NCBI GenBank assembly: GCA_009760885.1
Contig: CM019701.1
Span: 38,243,197-38,307,196, forward strand
Length of the DNA stretch: 64,000 bases
Direction: 5' to 3'
Origin: Achatina immaculata
Lineage: Eukaryota; Mollusca; Gastropoda; Stylommatophora; Achatinidae
The notes beneath the pieces were generated by a model, which was given only the letters and a program-made list of their open reading frames with translations, had not been told where the DNA came from and ran no database searches. Numbering within the stretch: position 1 is the first letter of the stretch; each line of letters starts with the position of its first letter. The translations under genes were made by a program, and so were the position numbers. This document shows positions 58,923 to 63,875 of this stretch, piece by piece.

Positions 58923-61900
58923 GGGGACAGACCATAGTCTGGCTGAGTGAACAGGGATTGAAATGTGAAAGCACACCCAATCTTTAAAATACATCAAGCT
59001 GAAGTTGGATGTGTCAGGCTAAAAGGTGCATAATACCAACACAACACAACCAACGCCCTTTTTGAGAACTAAGAATAGAACACAACGATTTTAAATATTC
59101 TCAATTCAAAATTGCTGCTGCTTGAATATATATATATATATATATATATAAAGTCAGCTGCATCATTTTCTCAATGTATTTTTAGAAACAGGTCACATAT
59201 ACAACTATTCCTCAAAACTCTATCTATGGAATGGCTTAATATAGGTGGAGAAAAAAAAAATTAGATGCATGTACACAGCAATGAATGTACACAAGCACTG
59301 TAACATATGTGTAGATGTTAATCAGGATCTCCCTGAAGACAGAGATAAATAATACATGAATGGGAATCAAAAGATTTATTTTCTTCTTCAGTACTCTTCC
59401 TCAAGAGGATGTTGGTTGCACTGTGTCAGTTTGCAGAAAGACTGTGACACCTGTATCTTCAGTCTTTAGGACTACATTTGCTCTCCCATTTCAGCTAAAT
59501 CACTTGATAAGACTACTGTCTATTACCAAGACAACACGCAGGTACAATAATGTCATGGTCAGCTATGGGTCACTAGCCCTGATACAAATACTCAGCTATT
59601 GTTAACTAGCCCTGATACAAACATTCAGCTATCGTTAACTAGCCCTGATACAAACATTCAGCTATCGTTAACTAGCCCTGATACAAATATTCAGCTATGG
59701 TTCACTAGCCCTGATACAAATATTCACCTATGGGTCACTGACCACCATCTCATTCAGTCCGAGCACATTATTACAGTCTAAGGTGACCATATAAAAGAAC
59801 TGTTGCACATTTGCAAAGCATGTTAAGATAACCTCAACTACAAAGACAACATGGTGAAAGAGACAGAGAAAGCAGCAAAAACAGGAGACAGCAAAACTCT
59901 ATATAACATACAAAAGAGGCTAACAGGTATTATTACATCTAAAGAAAGACCAATCATTAACAAAACTGGAACCCTATTAACATCAAGTAAAGACCAAAAG
60001 CAAAGATGGGCCAAACGCTTCCAAGAAATACTTAATCAACCACACCTAAATGAATTAATAAATCTTGAAACTGACTTACCAATCCCACAACTAAATGTCA
60101 ACCTAGATGAAATTACATTGCATAAAATTGAAACAGCAGTGAACCTAATGGGTAACAAAGCTGCAGGTGAAGCTGAAATAACACCTGAAATGTTAATTAA
60201 AAGCTATCAATAGTGACAACATGAGACAACAATACAGAATGTTTAATAAAATTTGGAAAGAAGAAAAGGTCCCTTCTAAATGGAAAAAGGGAATCATTGT
60301 TAAAATACCCCCAAAAAAGGCAACCTTAGTGACTGCAATAATTGGAGAGGAATAAACTTACTATCAGTTGTGTCAAAAGTATTTTGCAAAGTCATTCTGA
60401 ATAGAATTAAAGATATAGTGGATACTGCAATGAGAGAAGAACAAGCAGGATTTCAAAAAGGAAGAAGCTGTCTCGACCAGATCTTTACTCTAAGAATAAT
60501 ACTTGAAGAACATATTGAAAAGCAAAAACCATTAATCCTGAACTTTACAGACTTTAAAAAGGCATTTGATAGCATACACAGACATTCATTGTGGAGAGTT
60601 TTAAGACTATGGAATACCATCTAAAATTGTCAACATCATTAAGGATCTCTACAATGAATATGTTTGTGCAATCAACATAGAAGAAGGAATGAGCGAATGG
60701 TTCCAGACTGAAACAGGCATGAAACAAGGATGTATACTATCTCCCTTGCTTTTTGGAATTGCCATAGACTTTATAATGAAAAAATGCTGCACAGGTAATA
60801 CAGGTATTGACTGGGTACATGGGACCCAACTAGAAGATCTTGATTTTGCTGATGACATAACTCTTATCAGTGACAACGTGAAGACACTGACCCAGGAGCT
60901 GACTAACAGCAAATACAACCCAGCTGAATGGACACATGTGTACACAGATGGATCTGCAGAAAAAGCAGTAAAAAAATGGAGTGGGGGCATTTACATAAGA
61001 TACACAGATGGGAGACAAACCAAAAAGGCCTTCGGGATGGGAAAGATTTCCTCCAACTACAAGGCAGAAACAACATCCATCCTTGAAGCCCTCAGAACAC
61101 TTAAAACAGAAAACCAGCACCCACCACACAAAATAGCCTTCTGCACAGACTGCAGGGCACTTCTGGAATATCTAAAAACAACAAAGAACACACAGGCAGA
61201 CATACAGGAAATCACAACAGAACTGAAGCACCTTACAATGTCAACAACTGTGGCCCTACAGTGGGTACCATCCCACTGTGGAATAGCTGGCAATGAAATA
61301 GCTGACAGCCTATCCAAAGCTGGCAGCAATCAAGACAGGCGCTGGTACGACATCGAATACTGAAATCAGGGACATTCCCTTACCATCACTGCTAGATAGT
61401 GGAAATGAAGGGGATGTGATAGCGGACCTACCAGGAAGAAGAGAATACCTGACTGCCATTAACACTTCTCGGGCCAAAGATGAGAAAATCCATTTTCCGG
61501 TTTCCATGCGTTGTTGGCTGAAAGACAGATATGCCTTTTTCGATGGTCGTGTAACTGTTTCTAGCTTGTTATTTAAAGTAATTTTTGGTTGACTGTATTT
61601 TTACTGCAAAGTTGATATAATATTGTTTTCAATTTTCGTAACTTTAAAAAAAAAAAAATCTTGTGGTTTTGGCTGTGAGGAATATGTGTTTACGAGATCT
61701 CACCAAGTCGACATTTTGTGGAAATAGCAGAGCATGCTTCTCTTGATGACACCATGATTTACAATGAATTATGGTGTGATTTTTTTGTCTGACTACCCCA
61801 ATAATGACTAAAAATCACTGTTTAATGATTCTAGTAATGAAAGTGATGTGTTTGAAAGTGATTTCTGTGATAGTGATTGGATTAAAAATACGATAACTAG

Positions 61901-63875
61901 GCACAGCGTTGCTGTGTCAGAAGTGAAAATTCAAGTGACAGTGTGATTGTTATTCAATGTCAGGATATGATGCTCCAACAGTGAGTATTTCACATTTTTC
62001 ATGTAATATAGTTAGCAGTGATATAGGTGTGTGGAGTAACATTGATTCTACACCAGTTCTTGAAAAATTTCAATCCTGGTGTTTCAGTGAATGTAAACAA
62101 ACCAGACAGCATAGAGGAAATTTTCAGTACAATGTTTGGCAATGATTTTTTTTAACTGTTAGCTCATCATGAAAATTTATACCGTGCATAGATCCAACAT
62201 ACGAACAAACCTACTGCCTTTTTGTCTGAAAATATAACACATTCAGACATGAACAAATTCTTTGGATTGATCATTTTGATGGGCCAGACTAGGAAGCCAC
62301 GCTGGAAAGAGTACTGGACAACAGACCATCTTCTGGAAACACCAATATTTTCAAAAACAATGAGCAGAGCTAAATTTGAGCATCTTCTGACACTTCTGCA
62401 TTTCTCTGACAATTCTCAGAAACTTCCAGAAACAGGTAGAATTAGCAAAATAAAACCTCTGCTGGATCATTTTTTGCCTAAATTTCAAGAGTTGTATAAA
62501 CAGAAGCAGCAGCTTGCGACTGATGAAGGAAAGACAAAAGACTTGTCCGCATGATATCAACAATGCACAACAATGATTATCTGAAATAGTAAAGGATCAT
62601 GTAATCATTTCCTTATGAATGTCCTCAACTGAATGTCCTTTAGCCCACAACAATCGCACTACACTTCTCTGTTCTTTTTTTGGTACACACTAACAGTTGG
62701 GTAGCCTTTTTGTTATTGCTTTGCAAATGCGCACGTAACTCCCAGCGCCCCCTACATACAACTATTATAAAGTTGGATGGTGGTACTATCCAAGGGAGTA
62801 TTTAAATACTACCTGATAACTGCCACTGATAAAATATTTCAATCTGCGAGTTACTTAGTGACTTCCCCTTGTACCATGATATAAGAAGATATCAAGAGAC
62901 CAGAGCCAGAATGATCCAGATTATATAAATGTTGGAGATATGATAATTAGGAAAGTAGAAACATAAAAATATCAAGGCACAACCTTCAGCAGAAGCAACA
63001 TATTAAGCGAGGAAATTAAAAGCAGAGTACAGAAAGGGAATAAATTATACCTCACATCTGTTAAAATCCTGTTAAAATGAAAAACCCTGTCCAAAACACC
63101 AAAAGAACAATCTACAAAACTATAATAAGACCAGCTGTCATGTATGGATCAGAAACATGGAGTACAACAAAGAAAGATGAACAACAATTGCAGATCTTTG
63201 AAAACAAGATCCTAAGAAGAATCTTTGGGTCCACACAGGATACCAACACTGGAGAATGGAGAGCTAGAAAGAACACTGAACTGAACAGCTTATTTAAATA
63301 CCAACAAATTATGAATGTCTTGAAACTGAACAGACTACACTGGCTGGCCCATGTAGAAAGAATGGAAGAGAACAGACAAATGAAAATTATGTATGCACAA
63401 GAGATGAAGGAAACAAGACCAAGGGGTAGACCAAGACAAAGATGGAAAGACAACATAGAGGAGGATATAAAGGAAATTGGTATCACCAACTGGAGAGAGA
63501 AGATTAGGAACAGTGAGGAATGGAGAACTTTATCTGCACCAATGAGCCATAATGGCTCAGAAAGCTGAAGAAGTTACAAGCTAAGATTAAATATTTATGA
63601 CCTGGTTTAAATTTAAATTTTAAAATTAGGATGAACTTATGGTTTAATAATCAATCAATAAACCATCAAATATATGCACACTGAAAACATTTTTTAAAAT
63701 ATATAACAAGTAACAAATAGTATTTGACCTGGAGGGGGTAATTGCTGATGAGCTCAGATTTATCTGCAAAGACAAGGTCTTGTGGAAGGACTGGTTCTCC
63801 TATCTCAGTCAGATCTGACAACAGCCATTGTTCATACACCTGAGACTTCAGTTCTTCCAGAGATGGCAGAACACC
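32647..63875 (-). CDS. RMI1: RMI1 (RecQ-mediated genome instability protein 1), start codon outside the window
   Basis: Ten - strand exons join: 63729-63875, 56900-57010, 54066-54185, 48263-48396, 43230-43548, 41038 or 41072-42133, 39261-39422, 36582-36707, 33694-33789 and 32647-32796. The first five agree in phase, as do the last four. They give about 808 residues without the N-terminus, longer than the human protein (about 625) because of the low-complexity middle. The N-terminal OB fold is recognised by QVYEQWLLSDL, SRMLLLHLTDGHTQVQAMEY, LHPALPSGLK and VQVLGGEIDAL; the C-terminal OB fold by PFRYLSDM, AYIATLTGKL and VLAELIGF. RMI1 stabilises TOP3A and stimulates dissolution of double Holliday junctions with BLM in the nucleus. 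The junction after the large exon is uncertain. Confidence 0.92.
32797..33693. other. RMI1 last intron
   Basis: Contains a LINE C 3' end (33020-33175) and a possible diverged R1 repeat (33190-33400); otherwise unassigned. Confidence 0.5.
33020..33175 (+). mobile_element. LINE family C-type 3' end
   Basis: The + strand gives RWHDNLQEDLRAHRVDN and then KNRKEWREVLSAATSHNGLES-like residues, which align with NSEEWRTLSAPMSHNGSES at 63510-63568. It ends in a (tgaa)n tail. Confidence 0.7.
33694..33789 (-). CDS. RMI1: RMI1 exon, C-terminal OB fold
   Basis: Acceptor tttcatctag, donor AGG|gtacag; 32 codons, phase 0 to 0. It encodes VLAELIGFTAQESMLMRQKM and RTEPQLKDTLMR, matching the ILTSLIGFSVPEMK helix of RMI1. 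Confidence 0.88.
33790..34320. other. RMI1 intron, unassigned part
   Basis: About 530 bp, AT-rich, nothing recognised. Confidence 0.45.
34325..34845 (+). mobile_element. RTE LINE, C-terminal fragment
   Basis: It runs from the LQKxKxxxNLWRxxDRTTK region to the (tgaa)n tail at 34834-34841; decoded segments include YFGHIKRHDNLEKTVLEGYI (shifted frame) and DDLQMDASAAGHLAHN. A possible 8-bp target duplication ggtaatat is present (about 34319 and 34841). Frames broken. Confidence 0.88.
34990..36496 (+). mobile_element. Tc1-like DNA transposon, copy 2, with both inverted ends
   Basis: Left end tatactgttcaaaaaaagaa (34990) and right end ttcttttttttgaacagtata (to 36496) are inverted repeats, nearly the same as copy 1 at 701-2216. 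Length is 1507 bp. The transposase is on + here and on - in copy 1. It lies in an RMI1 intron. Confidence 0.93.
35322..36300 (+). pseudogene. Broken Tc1-like transposase
   Basis: From ATG at about 35322: MAHLTTEQRLIII, two stops, then SVVARQFNVVRSTIRRFQET and the linker GLAADRQHSGRPTD. A frame change follows, then NQHRQWTVANDWRRVWFSDE (first catalytic Asp in FSDES), HGGGSVLVWGMINFMGR, IFQQDNARPHVTQL (second Asp) and a degraded NPIEYLRDELNR (catalytic Glu/Asp helix). At least three frameshifts and several stops are present. Confidence 0.9.
36582..36707 (-). CDS. RMI1: RMI1 exon, C-terminal OB fold
   Basis: Acceptor ccctctcttccag, donor CCA|gtataa; 42 codons, phase 0 to 0. It encodes AYIATLTGKLNHNGGAYWSL and ACKINDGSASLDVSLSDF, matching AFIVTLTGNL...WSITAKVSDGTAYLDV of RMI1. 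Confidence 0.9.
36710..37385. other. RMI1 intron, unassigned part
   Basis: AT-rich DNA without a recognised feature. Confidence 0.45.
37390..37570 (+). mobile_element. LINE family F, C-terminal fragment
   Basis: The + strand reads IIFQLRTGHCKLRLYTKS and then, frameshifted, a CACGKK patch and GKGPGQTPVG. This is the same LRTGHC-plus-cysteine segment as on - at 16040-16420. Confidence 0.7.
37804..38485. mobile_element. piggyBac-like MITE, copy 1
   Basis: A 682-bp non-coding block homologous to 40292-40956. The ends are ctcttcctgtgcc (37804) and cacgggaaaag (to 38485), a degraded inverted pair. It is bounded by TTTA on the left and TTAA (38486-38489) on the right. Shared internal landmarks include gttgtaaaat, tttttaggaaaaaagaagta, gacaatgactgtg and taggtctagat. 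The TTAA-type target and tip suggest piggyBac mobilisation. Confidence 0.75.
38980..39215 (-). mobile_element. LINE family F, C-terminal zinc-knuckle fragment
   Basis: On - : LLSHLHRLKMS, then DECPCGSGVQTPEHILQECP (Cys-Cys-His-Cys pattern), NHADLRHETWPEDTSLGQKL and WGSC. This is the standard post-RNase H tail of I/jockey-type LINEs. One stop and one frame change. Confidence 0.85.
39261..39422 (-). CDS. RMI1: RMI1 exon before the C-terminal OB fold
   Basis: Acceptor tttggtatttccag, donor AAG|gtaaga; 54 codons, phase 0 to 0. It encodes LNLDQLVTTFVEKPFSCSLK, then AGGMPFRYLSDMAKLQLPVS and VTVK, aligning with PFTYLSVLL...VTTVKVK. It cannot follow the large exon's 41038 donor directly, because phase 1 would create a stop (TAA) at codon 2. 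Confidence 0.88.
39759..39804 (-). repeat. 46-bp copy of an RMI1 exon end plus its donor
   Basis: These 46 bases are identical to 43222-43267, which is the last 38 bases of the 43230-43548 exon (VQPQTVVKQE codons) with the GAG|gtaacatt donor. Same orientation, about 3.5 kb downstream in the gene. No in-phase acceptor makes it a usable exon. Confidence 0.9.
39955..40105 (+). mobile_element. LINE family E-type C-terminal debris
   Basis: The + strand gives GLTWTPQGKRK, stop, RPLGTW, matching the ALTWNPQGKRKRGRPRLTW segment at 26860. Strongly degraded. Confidence 0.65.
40292..40956. mobile_element. piggyBac-like MITE, copy 2, bounded by TTAA
   Basis: 665 bp flanked by exact TTAA at 40288-40291 and 40957-40960. 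Ends ctcttcccgcgct and ggcacaggaagag are imperfect inverted repeats. It is homologous to 37804-38485 and carries no ORF with a motif. Its right tip, TTAACTCTTCCTGTGCC when read inward, resembles TTAACACTTCTCGGGCC at the left tip of the piggyBac fragment (61459). Confidence 0.85.
41038..42133 (-). CDS. RMI1: RMI1 large central exon
   Basis: Acceptor tttttttttag, first codons WDNEIDYNDCFNDEMDLEEI, followed by a long Ser/Asn/Lys-rich, low-complexity region without a fold signature, as in the middle of vertebrate RMI1. Two possible donors exist: GATG|gtgagt at 41038 (strong, phase 1) or TTG|gtcagt at 41072 (weaker, phase 0, which fits the next exon at 39422). The acidic LEEIDALDF motif resembles the acidic stretch of human RMI1. 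Confidence 0.85.
42134..43229. other. RMI1 intron
   Basis: It contains only the short RTE insertion at 42482-42587 and A/T homopolymers. Confidence 0.5.
42482..42587 (+). mobile_element. RTE LINE, 106-bp 3' stub with target duplication
   Basis: It matches only the last ~105 bp of the RTE family (caaatggatgcatcagcatc, gaggcctacagg, cacaagggacatgcaaatga). It is flanked by gcttcaggaa at 42472-42481 and 42588-42597, a 10-bp target duplication. It shows how short the RTE insertions can be. Confidence 0.88.
43230..43548 (-). CDS. RMI1: RMI1 exon 5 of those visible
   Basis: Acceptor cttccaatag, donor GAG|gtaaca. One base completes the Met codon split from 48263, then 106 codons: IKNRKDEGKHAKKEFSGKFI through MLKPMCVKQETLPTMSANPV to VSKVQPQTVVKQE. 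A basic, disordered linker region. The phase match with both neighbours (2 in, 0 out) supports it; sequence conservation is low here. Confidence 0.82.
44036..45108 (+). pseudogene. APE endonuclease part of LINE B
   Basis: Residues visible in order: HLGVLGISEMHWPEAGKRMA (core Glu-type SExxW motif), IIQCYALTND, RDFNAKVG, then SPDDRTRNQID and SDHNL, the DFN, NQID and SDH series of apurinic-type endonuclease domains. Stops and frameshifts at about 44275 and 44727. In an active element it nicks target DNA for target-primed reverse transcription. Confidence 0.85.
46007..46892. mobile_element. 886-bp palindromic insert with 15-bp target duplication
   Basis: It interrupts the RT of LINE B and is flanked by gtatattatctccat at 45992-46006 and 46893-46907. 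Arms 46071-46351 and 46487-46891 are inverted repeats around a 135-bp spacer; the left arm lacks about 125 bp present in the right (46706-46829). That extra piece carries aaggttaacgccgaaac (46811-46827), which resembles the motif in the Penelope-like element's arms at 48602 and 52376. No ORF with a motif. The likely source is a Penelope-like relative, perhaps a paired pseudo-LTR without a protein-coding body. Confidence 0.85.
46805..46830 (+). ncRNA. Hammerhead-like motif in the palindromic insert
   Basis: tatgattaaggttaacgcc then GAAACC. GGT/GCC can pair (one G-U) around a TAAC loop, followed by GAAA. tatgatta is closer to CTGATGA than the version in the Penelope-like arms. Confidence 0.35.
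47821..48262. other. RMI1 intron, unassigned part
   Basis: AT-rich. cactgcagtaaaacagtgata (48004-48024) resembles cactgcagtaaagctgtgat (46049-46068) in the palindromic insert, so a related scrap may be here. Confidence 0.4.
48263..48396 (-). CDS. RMI1: RMI1 exon, end of N-terminal OB fold
   Basis: Acceptor ctttcatgaag, donor AT|gtgagt, phase 0 to 2. It encodes LLVSGTVLCRRGVIFLTPEC and VQVLGGEIDALAEQNSPLAN, matching [22 protein letters not shown] of RMI1. Confidence 0.93.
48582..48616 (-). ncRNA. Hammerhead-like motif in the left arm
   Basis: The inverted counterpart of 52368-52399: on - it reads ctcgaataaggctcacgcc then GAAATATCGG. Same paired helix and GAAA, with one base different in the degenerate core. 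Confidence 0.4.
49060..49566 (-). pseudogene. GIY-YIG endonuclease domain of the Penelope-like element
   Basis: On - : PETRELFGEPPLVAYRQDKN (RT C-terminal extension), then, after a 1-base insertion relative to the right arm (extra T near 49468), a cysteine-rich CGRCRCNTCPF-type linker, NVIYVIMCKHCGLKYIGETG (the GIY-YIG core), LGDRFRQHLNDISKRAWTPV and LIFQTGCLHPVGINNVFSFL-stop. Two in-frame stops (before NVIYV and after AKHF) and frameshifts kill it. The family uses it to nick target DNA. Confidence 0.88.
49567..51600 (-). CDS. Penelope-type reverse transcriptase, long open frame
   Basis: A 677-codon frame with the full series of Penelope RT motifs: HDIVIKSADKAGAIVCWKKE (about residue 250), SFYILPKIHKPGNPGRPIVS (330), TLDVISLYTSIPHDQGL (first catalytic Asp), GVTMSTKMDPSYACLFMG, FYGHYIDDGIGIT (catalytic YIDD) and SIHYKPTDSHSYLLYSSSHP. 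The true start is unclear: the first 45 or so residues are out of frame, because the neighbouring frame from 51620 to about 51480 reads VVPKGFTTKFSPAMGNLHPR, which looks like the usual N-terminus. So there is at least one frameshift there, and another at the C-terminal join to the endonuclease, where the frame ends in TGA. Despite this the RT core is intact over about 550 residues, making this the least decayed retroelement protein here. Confidence 0.93.
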   Translation of the reverse strand: MFPKVLLLSFHRPWAIFTPGSVSVFVLSKPIALFNACAVSLRDTLNSSDLDSQIAQLSARLHHVTHDNYLIYRLIRKIIHSTNRQFYLQLSSLKKQKLSAIRPSTASPRPTTASAPTKVVCIPPDIPLSADELSVQGKGLQFVPLRPSADQFTLLQGVHHFHRRLRLKFHFQDASQPSSSQSTSDDDPFSRISKQPSTWTPSAGASRALDLYIDHTLYEIHKLRLPRVEHSNLTPGEQRALSQLQRRHDIVIKSADKAGAIVCWKKELYIQEAMGQLSNTKFYASRPQDPTLANNHRVRDMINELIHKTKSGLSPSATHLHIRDSCLGKPSFYILPKIHKPGNPGRPIVSACSCPMEQISDFLDSIFQPLVTRLPTYLKDTNHALITFETLTLLPGLTYRIFTLDVISLYTSIPHDQGLQAVKFFLNKRRNPSIPTSTILRLTQLVLQLNSFEFSDLYFDQISGVTMSTKMDPSYACLFMGHFEHKVLRAFRGPFPAFYGHYIDDGIGITSMPEEDSFISFVKEYNPVISFTSHISATSANFLDIAVTIGPSGRTTSIHYKPTDSHSYLLYSSSHPRSCKDSIPFSQLLRLRRLCKEDLNFQDQGHKMLDFFRQHSYPEHVLSSSWNRISHISRQQTLTPKPHCSSDRVKLVLTYHPHSLAVKKHTVSPSPSPPDRA
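51648..52508. repeat. Inverted repeat arm, right, of the Penelope-like element
   Basis: 861 bp, the inverted partner of 48483-49571. Read on + it gives PETRELFGEPPLVAYRQDKN, then DTFYGTRRCGRCRCNTCPF without the frameshift seen in the left arm. At 51858-51870 it jumps from the end of the linker (cagttcagga) to gatctcagagagtcc, skipping about 228 bp of the GIY-YIG core. Confidence 0.93.
52368..52399 (+). ncRNA. Hammerhead-like motif in the right arm
   Basis: cctcggataaggctcacgcc then GAAA (52387-52390). GGC (52377-52379) can pair with GCC (52384-52386) around the loop TCAC, followed by GAAA, as in helix II plus the GAAA core of a hammerhead. The first core block (CUGAUGA) is degenerate here (ggataa). 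Hammerheads are known in pseudo-LTRs of Penelope-like elements; activity of this copy is doubtful. Confidence 0.4.
52509..53060. repeat. AT-rich degenerate tandem region in an RMI1 intron
   Basis: Between 52590 and 52830 short phrases such as atcatcacatctaaacaac and aattatctatac recur at irregular spacing. It looks like a decayed minisatellite. I see no gene. Confidence 0.5.
53062..53945 (-). mobile_element. RTE LINE, C-terminal half
   Basis: The - strand frame 53075-53791 is intact for 238 codons: SVHKTCEEQNLYLNAKKIKL, ESFEYLGSLLTNNGDTMREI, RACIFPIATYACETWTLNKT, ISVLQELNIEEGWLVKRI and RGRPKRRWLQDIIDDLQMDA to GHANE-stop. Upstream, 53728-53916 adds IRYADDTVLLL; the segment between YADD and SVHKTC is shortened. 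The tail (attc)n is at 53066-53080. It ends 120 bases before an RMI1 exon. Confidence 0.92.
54066..54185 (-). CDS. RMI1: RMI1 exon, N-terminal OB fold core
   Basis: Acceptor aatggatttcag, donor AAG|gtactg, 40 codons, phase 0 to 0. It encodes WEPKSSRMLLLHLTDGHTQV, QAMEYRQIKDLHPALPSGLK, the best-conserved RMI1 block (compare PSRMLMLQLTDG...QGMEY). Confidence 0.95.
54190..54935. other. RMI1 intron, unassigned part
   Basis: About 750 bp. A 98-codon frame on - (54358-54654) has no motif. Nothing else seen. Confidence 0.45.
54938..55330 (-). mobile_element. LINE family D, C-terminal fragment
   Basis: An open - strand frame of 130 codons: AAEMWFIRRMLRIPWTAKIT, RERQCTFIGHEMRRGGIENI, TTGKIEGRRSRGRPRE, and WRSIIANASRHGT-stop. 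This is the AAEMWxxRRMLRIPWT...GHxMRR...GKIEGxRSRGRP tail of a LINE distinct from the other families here. It is followed by a (cat/atc)n tail at 54940-54952. Confidence 0.88.
55450..56595. repeat. 30-bp minisatellite, about 37 copies, in an RMI1 intron
   Basis: The unit is catcctggctgagaggctgt plus an agt/gacatac-tg ending of 10 bases. Between about 56010 and 56180 several units lack gagaggct, giving a 22-bp form. The array is ordered: left units carry gttgcaatacag endings, central units gtcgaaatac or gtggacatac, and the right end atgttgcagtac. Open frames on both strands are by-products of the 30-bp period. Confidence 0.96.
56900..57010 (-). CDS. RMI1: RMI1 exon, N-terminal domain
   Basis: Acceptor ttctctctacag, donor GCA|gtgagt; 37 codons, phase 0 to 0. 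It encodes LVSLTDIGFPLYSQKQKFLG and HNNPNEEVSADKPFQPA, aligning with INSLVDVSQPAYSQIQKLRG of RMI1. Confidence 0.9.
57011..57580. other. RMI1 intron, unassigned part
   Basis: It includes a short direct repeat (tatatcttgggtgtacaagta, twice at about 57125-57160 in part) and a C-rich run at 57533-57550. No gene seen. Confidence 0.4.
57583..57720 (+). mobile_element. Probable tRNA-derived SINE
   Basis: tgctagtgtagtggttagag then CACTTG has the layout of a tRNA 5' half with box A. A clear box B is lacking. It could also be a tRNA pseudogene. Confidence 0.5.
57753..58742 (-). mobile_element. RTE LINE, 5'-truncated, with 15-bp target duplication
   Basis: Flanked by gatcagtagatacca at 57738-57752 and 58743-58757. 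The - strand holds a 211-codon frame (58016-58651) with MSPYLFNLYTENIMRNVRED, IRYADDTVLLSTTQKGMEKL and ESFEYLGSLLTNNGD to LQELNIEEG, ending at a stop from a base change (TGA for Trp) at 58016, then the rest of the C-terminus. The (attc)n tail is at 57752-57764. This is the cleanest RTE insertion here and therefore probably the youngest. Confidence 0.95.
58900..59155. repeat. Poly-G tract and TA microsatellite
   Basis: A run of 25 G at 58902-58926 follows a T run, and a (TA)n tract of about 24 bases lies at 59127-59150. Both are prone to slippage and assembly error. Confidence 0.85.
59573..59745. repeat. 33-bp tandem repeat, five copies
   Basis: The unit is tagccctgatacaaacattc plus agctatcgttaac, with a 33-bp period and a few base changes. 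It lies 90 bases before a LINE B fragment. Confidence 0.9.
59830..61366 (+). mobile_element. LINE B reverse transcriptase fused to an RNase H domain
   Basis: 59851-60213 gives the pre-RT linker (TGDSKTLYNIQKRLTGIITS) and 60370-60624 the RT start (FCKVILNRIKDIVDTAMREE, LILNFTDFKKAFDSIH with the first catalytic Asp). After a 2-base deletion near 60610, 60689-61363 continues with FQTETGMKQGCILSPLLFGI and DLDFADDITLISDNVK (catalytic Asp pair). Directly after, in the same frame, comes an RNase H domain. The normal LINE B continuation (EKTDLLSSLASKIGLEINKD) is absent, so the RT thumb is lost. Confidence 0.92.
60881..61363 (+). CDS. RNase H domain in frame with a LINE RT
   Basis: Residues: THVYTDGSAEKAVKKWSGGI (catalytic Asp in YTDGS), ISSNYKAETTSILEALRTL (Glu), IAFCTDCRALLEYL (Asp) and WVPSHCGIAGNEIADSLSKA (His and last Asp). 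All four acidic residues of the type I RNase H site are present. The stop follows at 61361-61363. The fold is the one found in I/jockey-type LINEs such as family F here, whose C-terminal pieces lie at 16040, 37390 and 38980. No start codon of its own is needed if it is read through from the RT part. Expression is unproven. Confidence 0.9.
   Translation, partial: KTLTQELTNSKYNPAEWTHVYTDGSAEKAVKKWSGGIYIRYTDGRQTKKAFGMGKISSNYKAETTSILEALRTLKTENQHPPHKIAFCTDCRALLEYLKTTKNTQADIQEITTELKHLTMSTTVALQWVPSHCGIAGNEIADSLSKAGSNQDRRWYDIEY
61463..62565 (+). mobile_element. piggyBac transposon, 5' part
   Basis: It begins after TTAA (61459-61462) with cacttctcgggccaaag. Coding remnants start near 61780 and become clear at 62110: PDSIEEIFSTMFGNDFF, then HENLYRA and NITHSDMNKFFGLIILMG, QTRKPRWKEYWTTDHLLETP, IFSKTMSRAKFEHLLTLLHF and KPLLDHFLPKFQELYKQKQQ. 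These are the N-terminal and first catalytic-region motifs of piggyBac-family transposases. It stops at LATDEG, so the rest of the catalytic core and the right end are missing. Confidence 0.9.
62590..62710 (-). mobile_element. mariner-like transposase N-terminal scrap
   Basis: On - : VPKKEQRSVVRLLWAKGHSV then EDIHKEMIT-stop, the first helix-turn-helix of mariner-type transposases (compare GLSLKEIHEDM at 30490). Only about 100 bp is recognisable. It lies against the broken end of the piggyBac. Confidence 0.6.
62885..63580 (+). mobile_element. LINE family C, C-terminal fragment
   Basis: A frame of 163 codons is intact at 63077-63568: TIIRPAVMYGSETWSTTKKD, LQIFENKILRRIFGSTQDTN, LNRLHWLAHVERMEENRQMK, RPRGRPRQRWKDNIEEDIKE and NSEEWRTLSAPMSHNG. 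This YGSETW...RRIFG...HWLxHVxRM...GRPRxRW series is a LINE polymerase C-terminus. It lies in the first visible RMI1 intron. Confidence 0.9.
63729..63875 (-). CDS. RMI1: RMI1 first visible exon
   Basis: Acceptor cccgtctctgtgcag, donor CAG|gtcaaa; 49 codons, phase 0 out. It encodes GVLPSLEELKSQVYEQWLLS, DLTEIGEPVLPQDLVFADKS and ELISNYPLQ, matching [21 protein letters not shown] of RMI1. The start codon and the N-terminal helices must lie in an exon to the right of the window. Confidence 0.92.
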
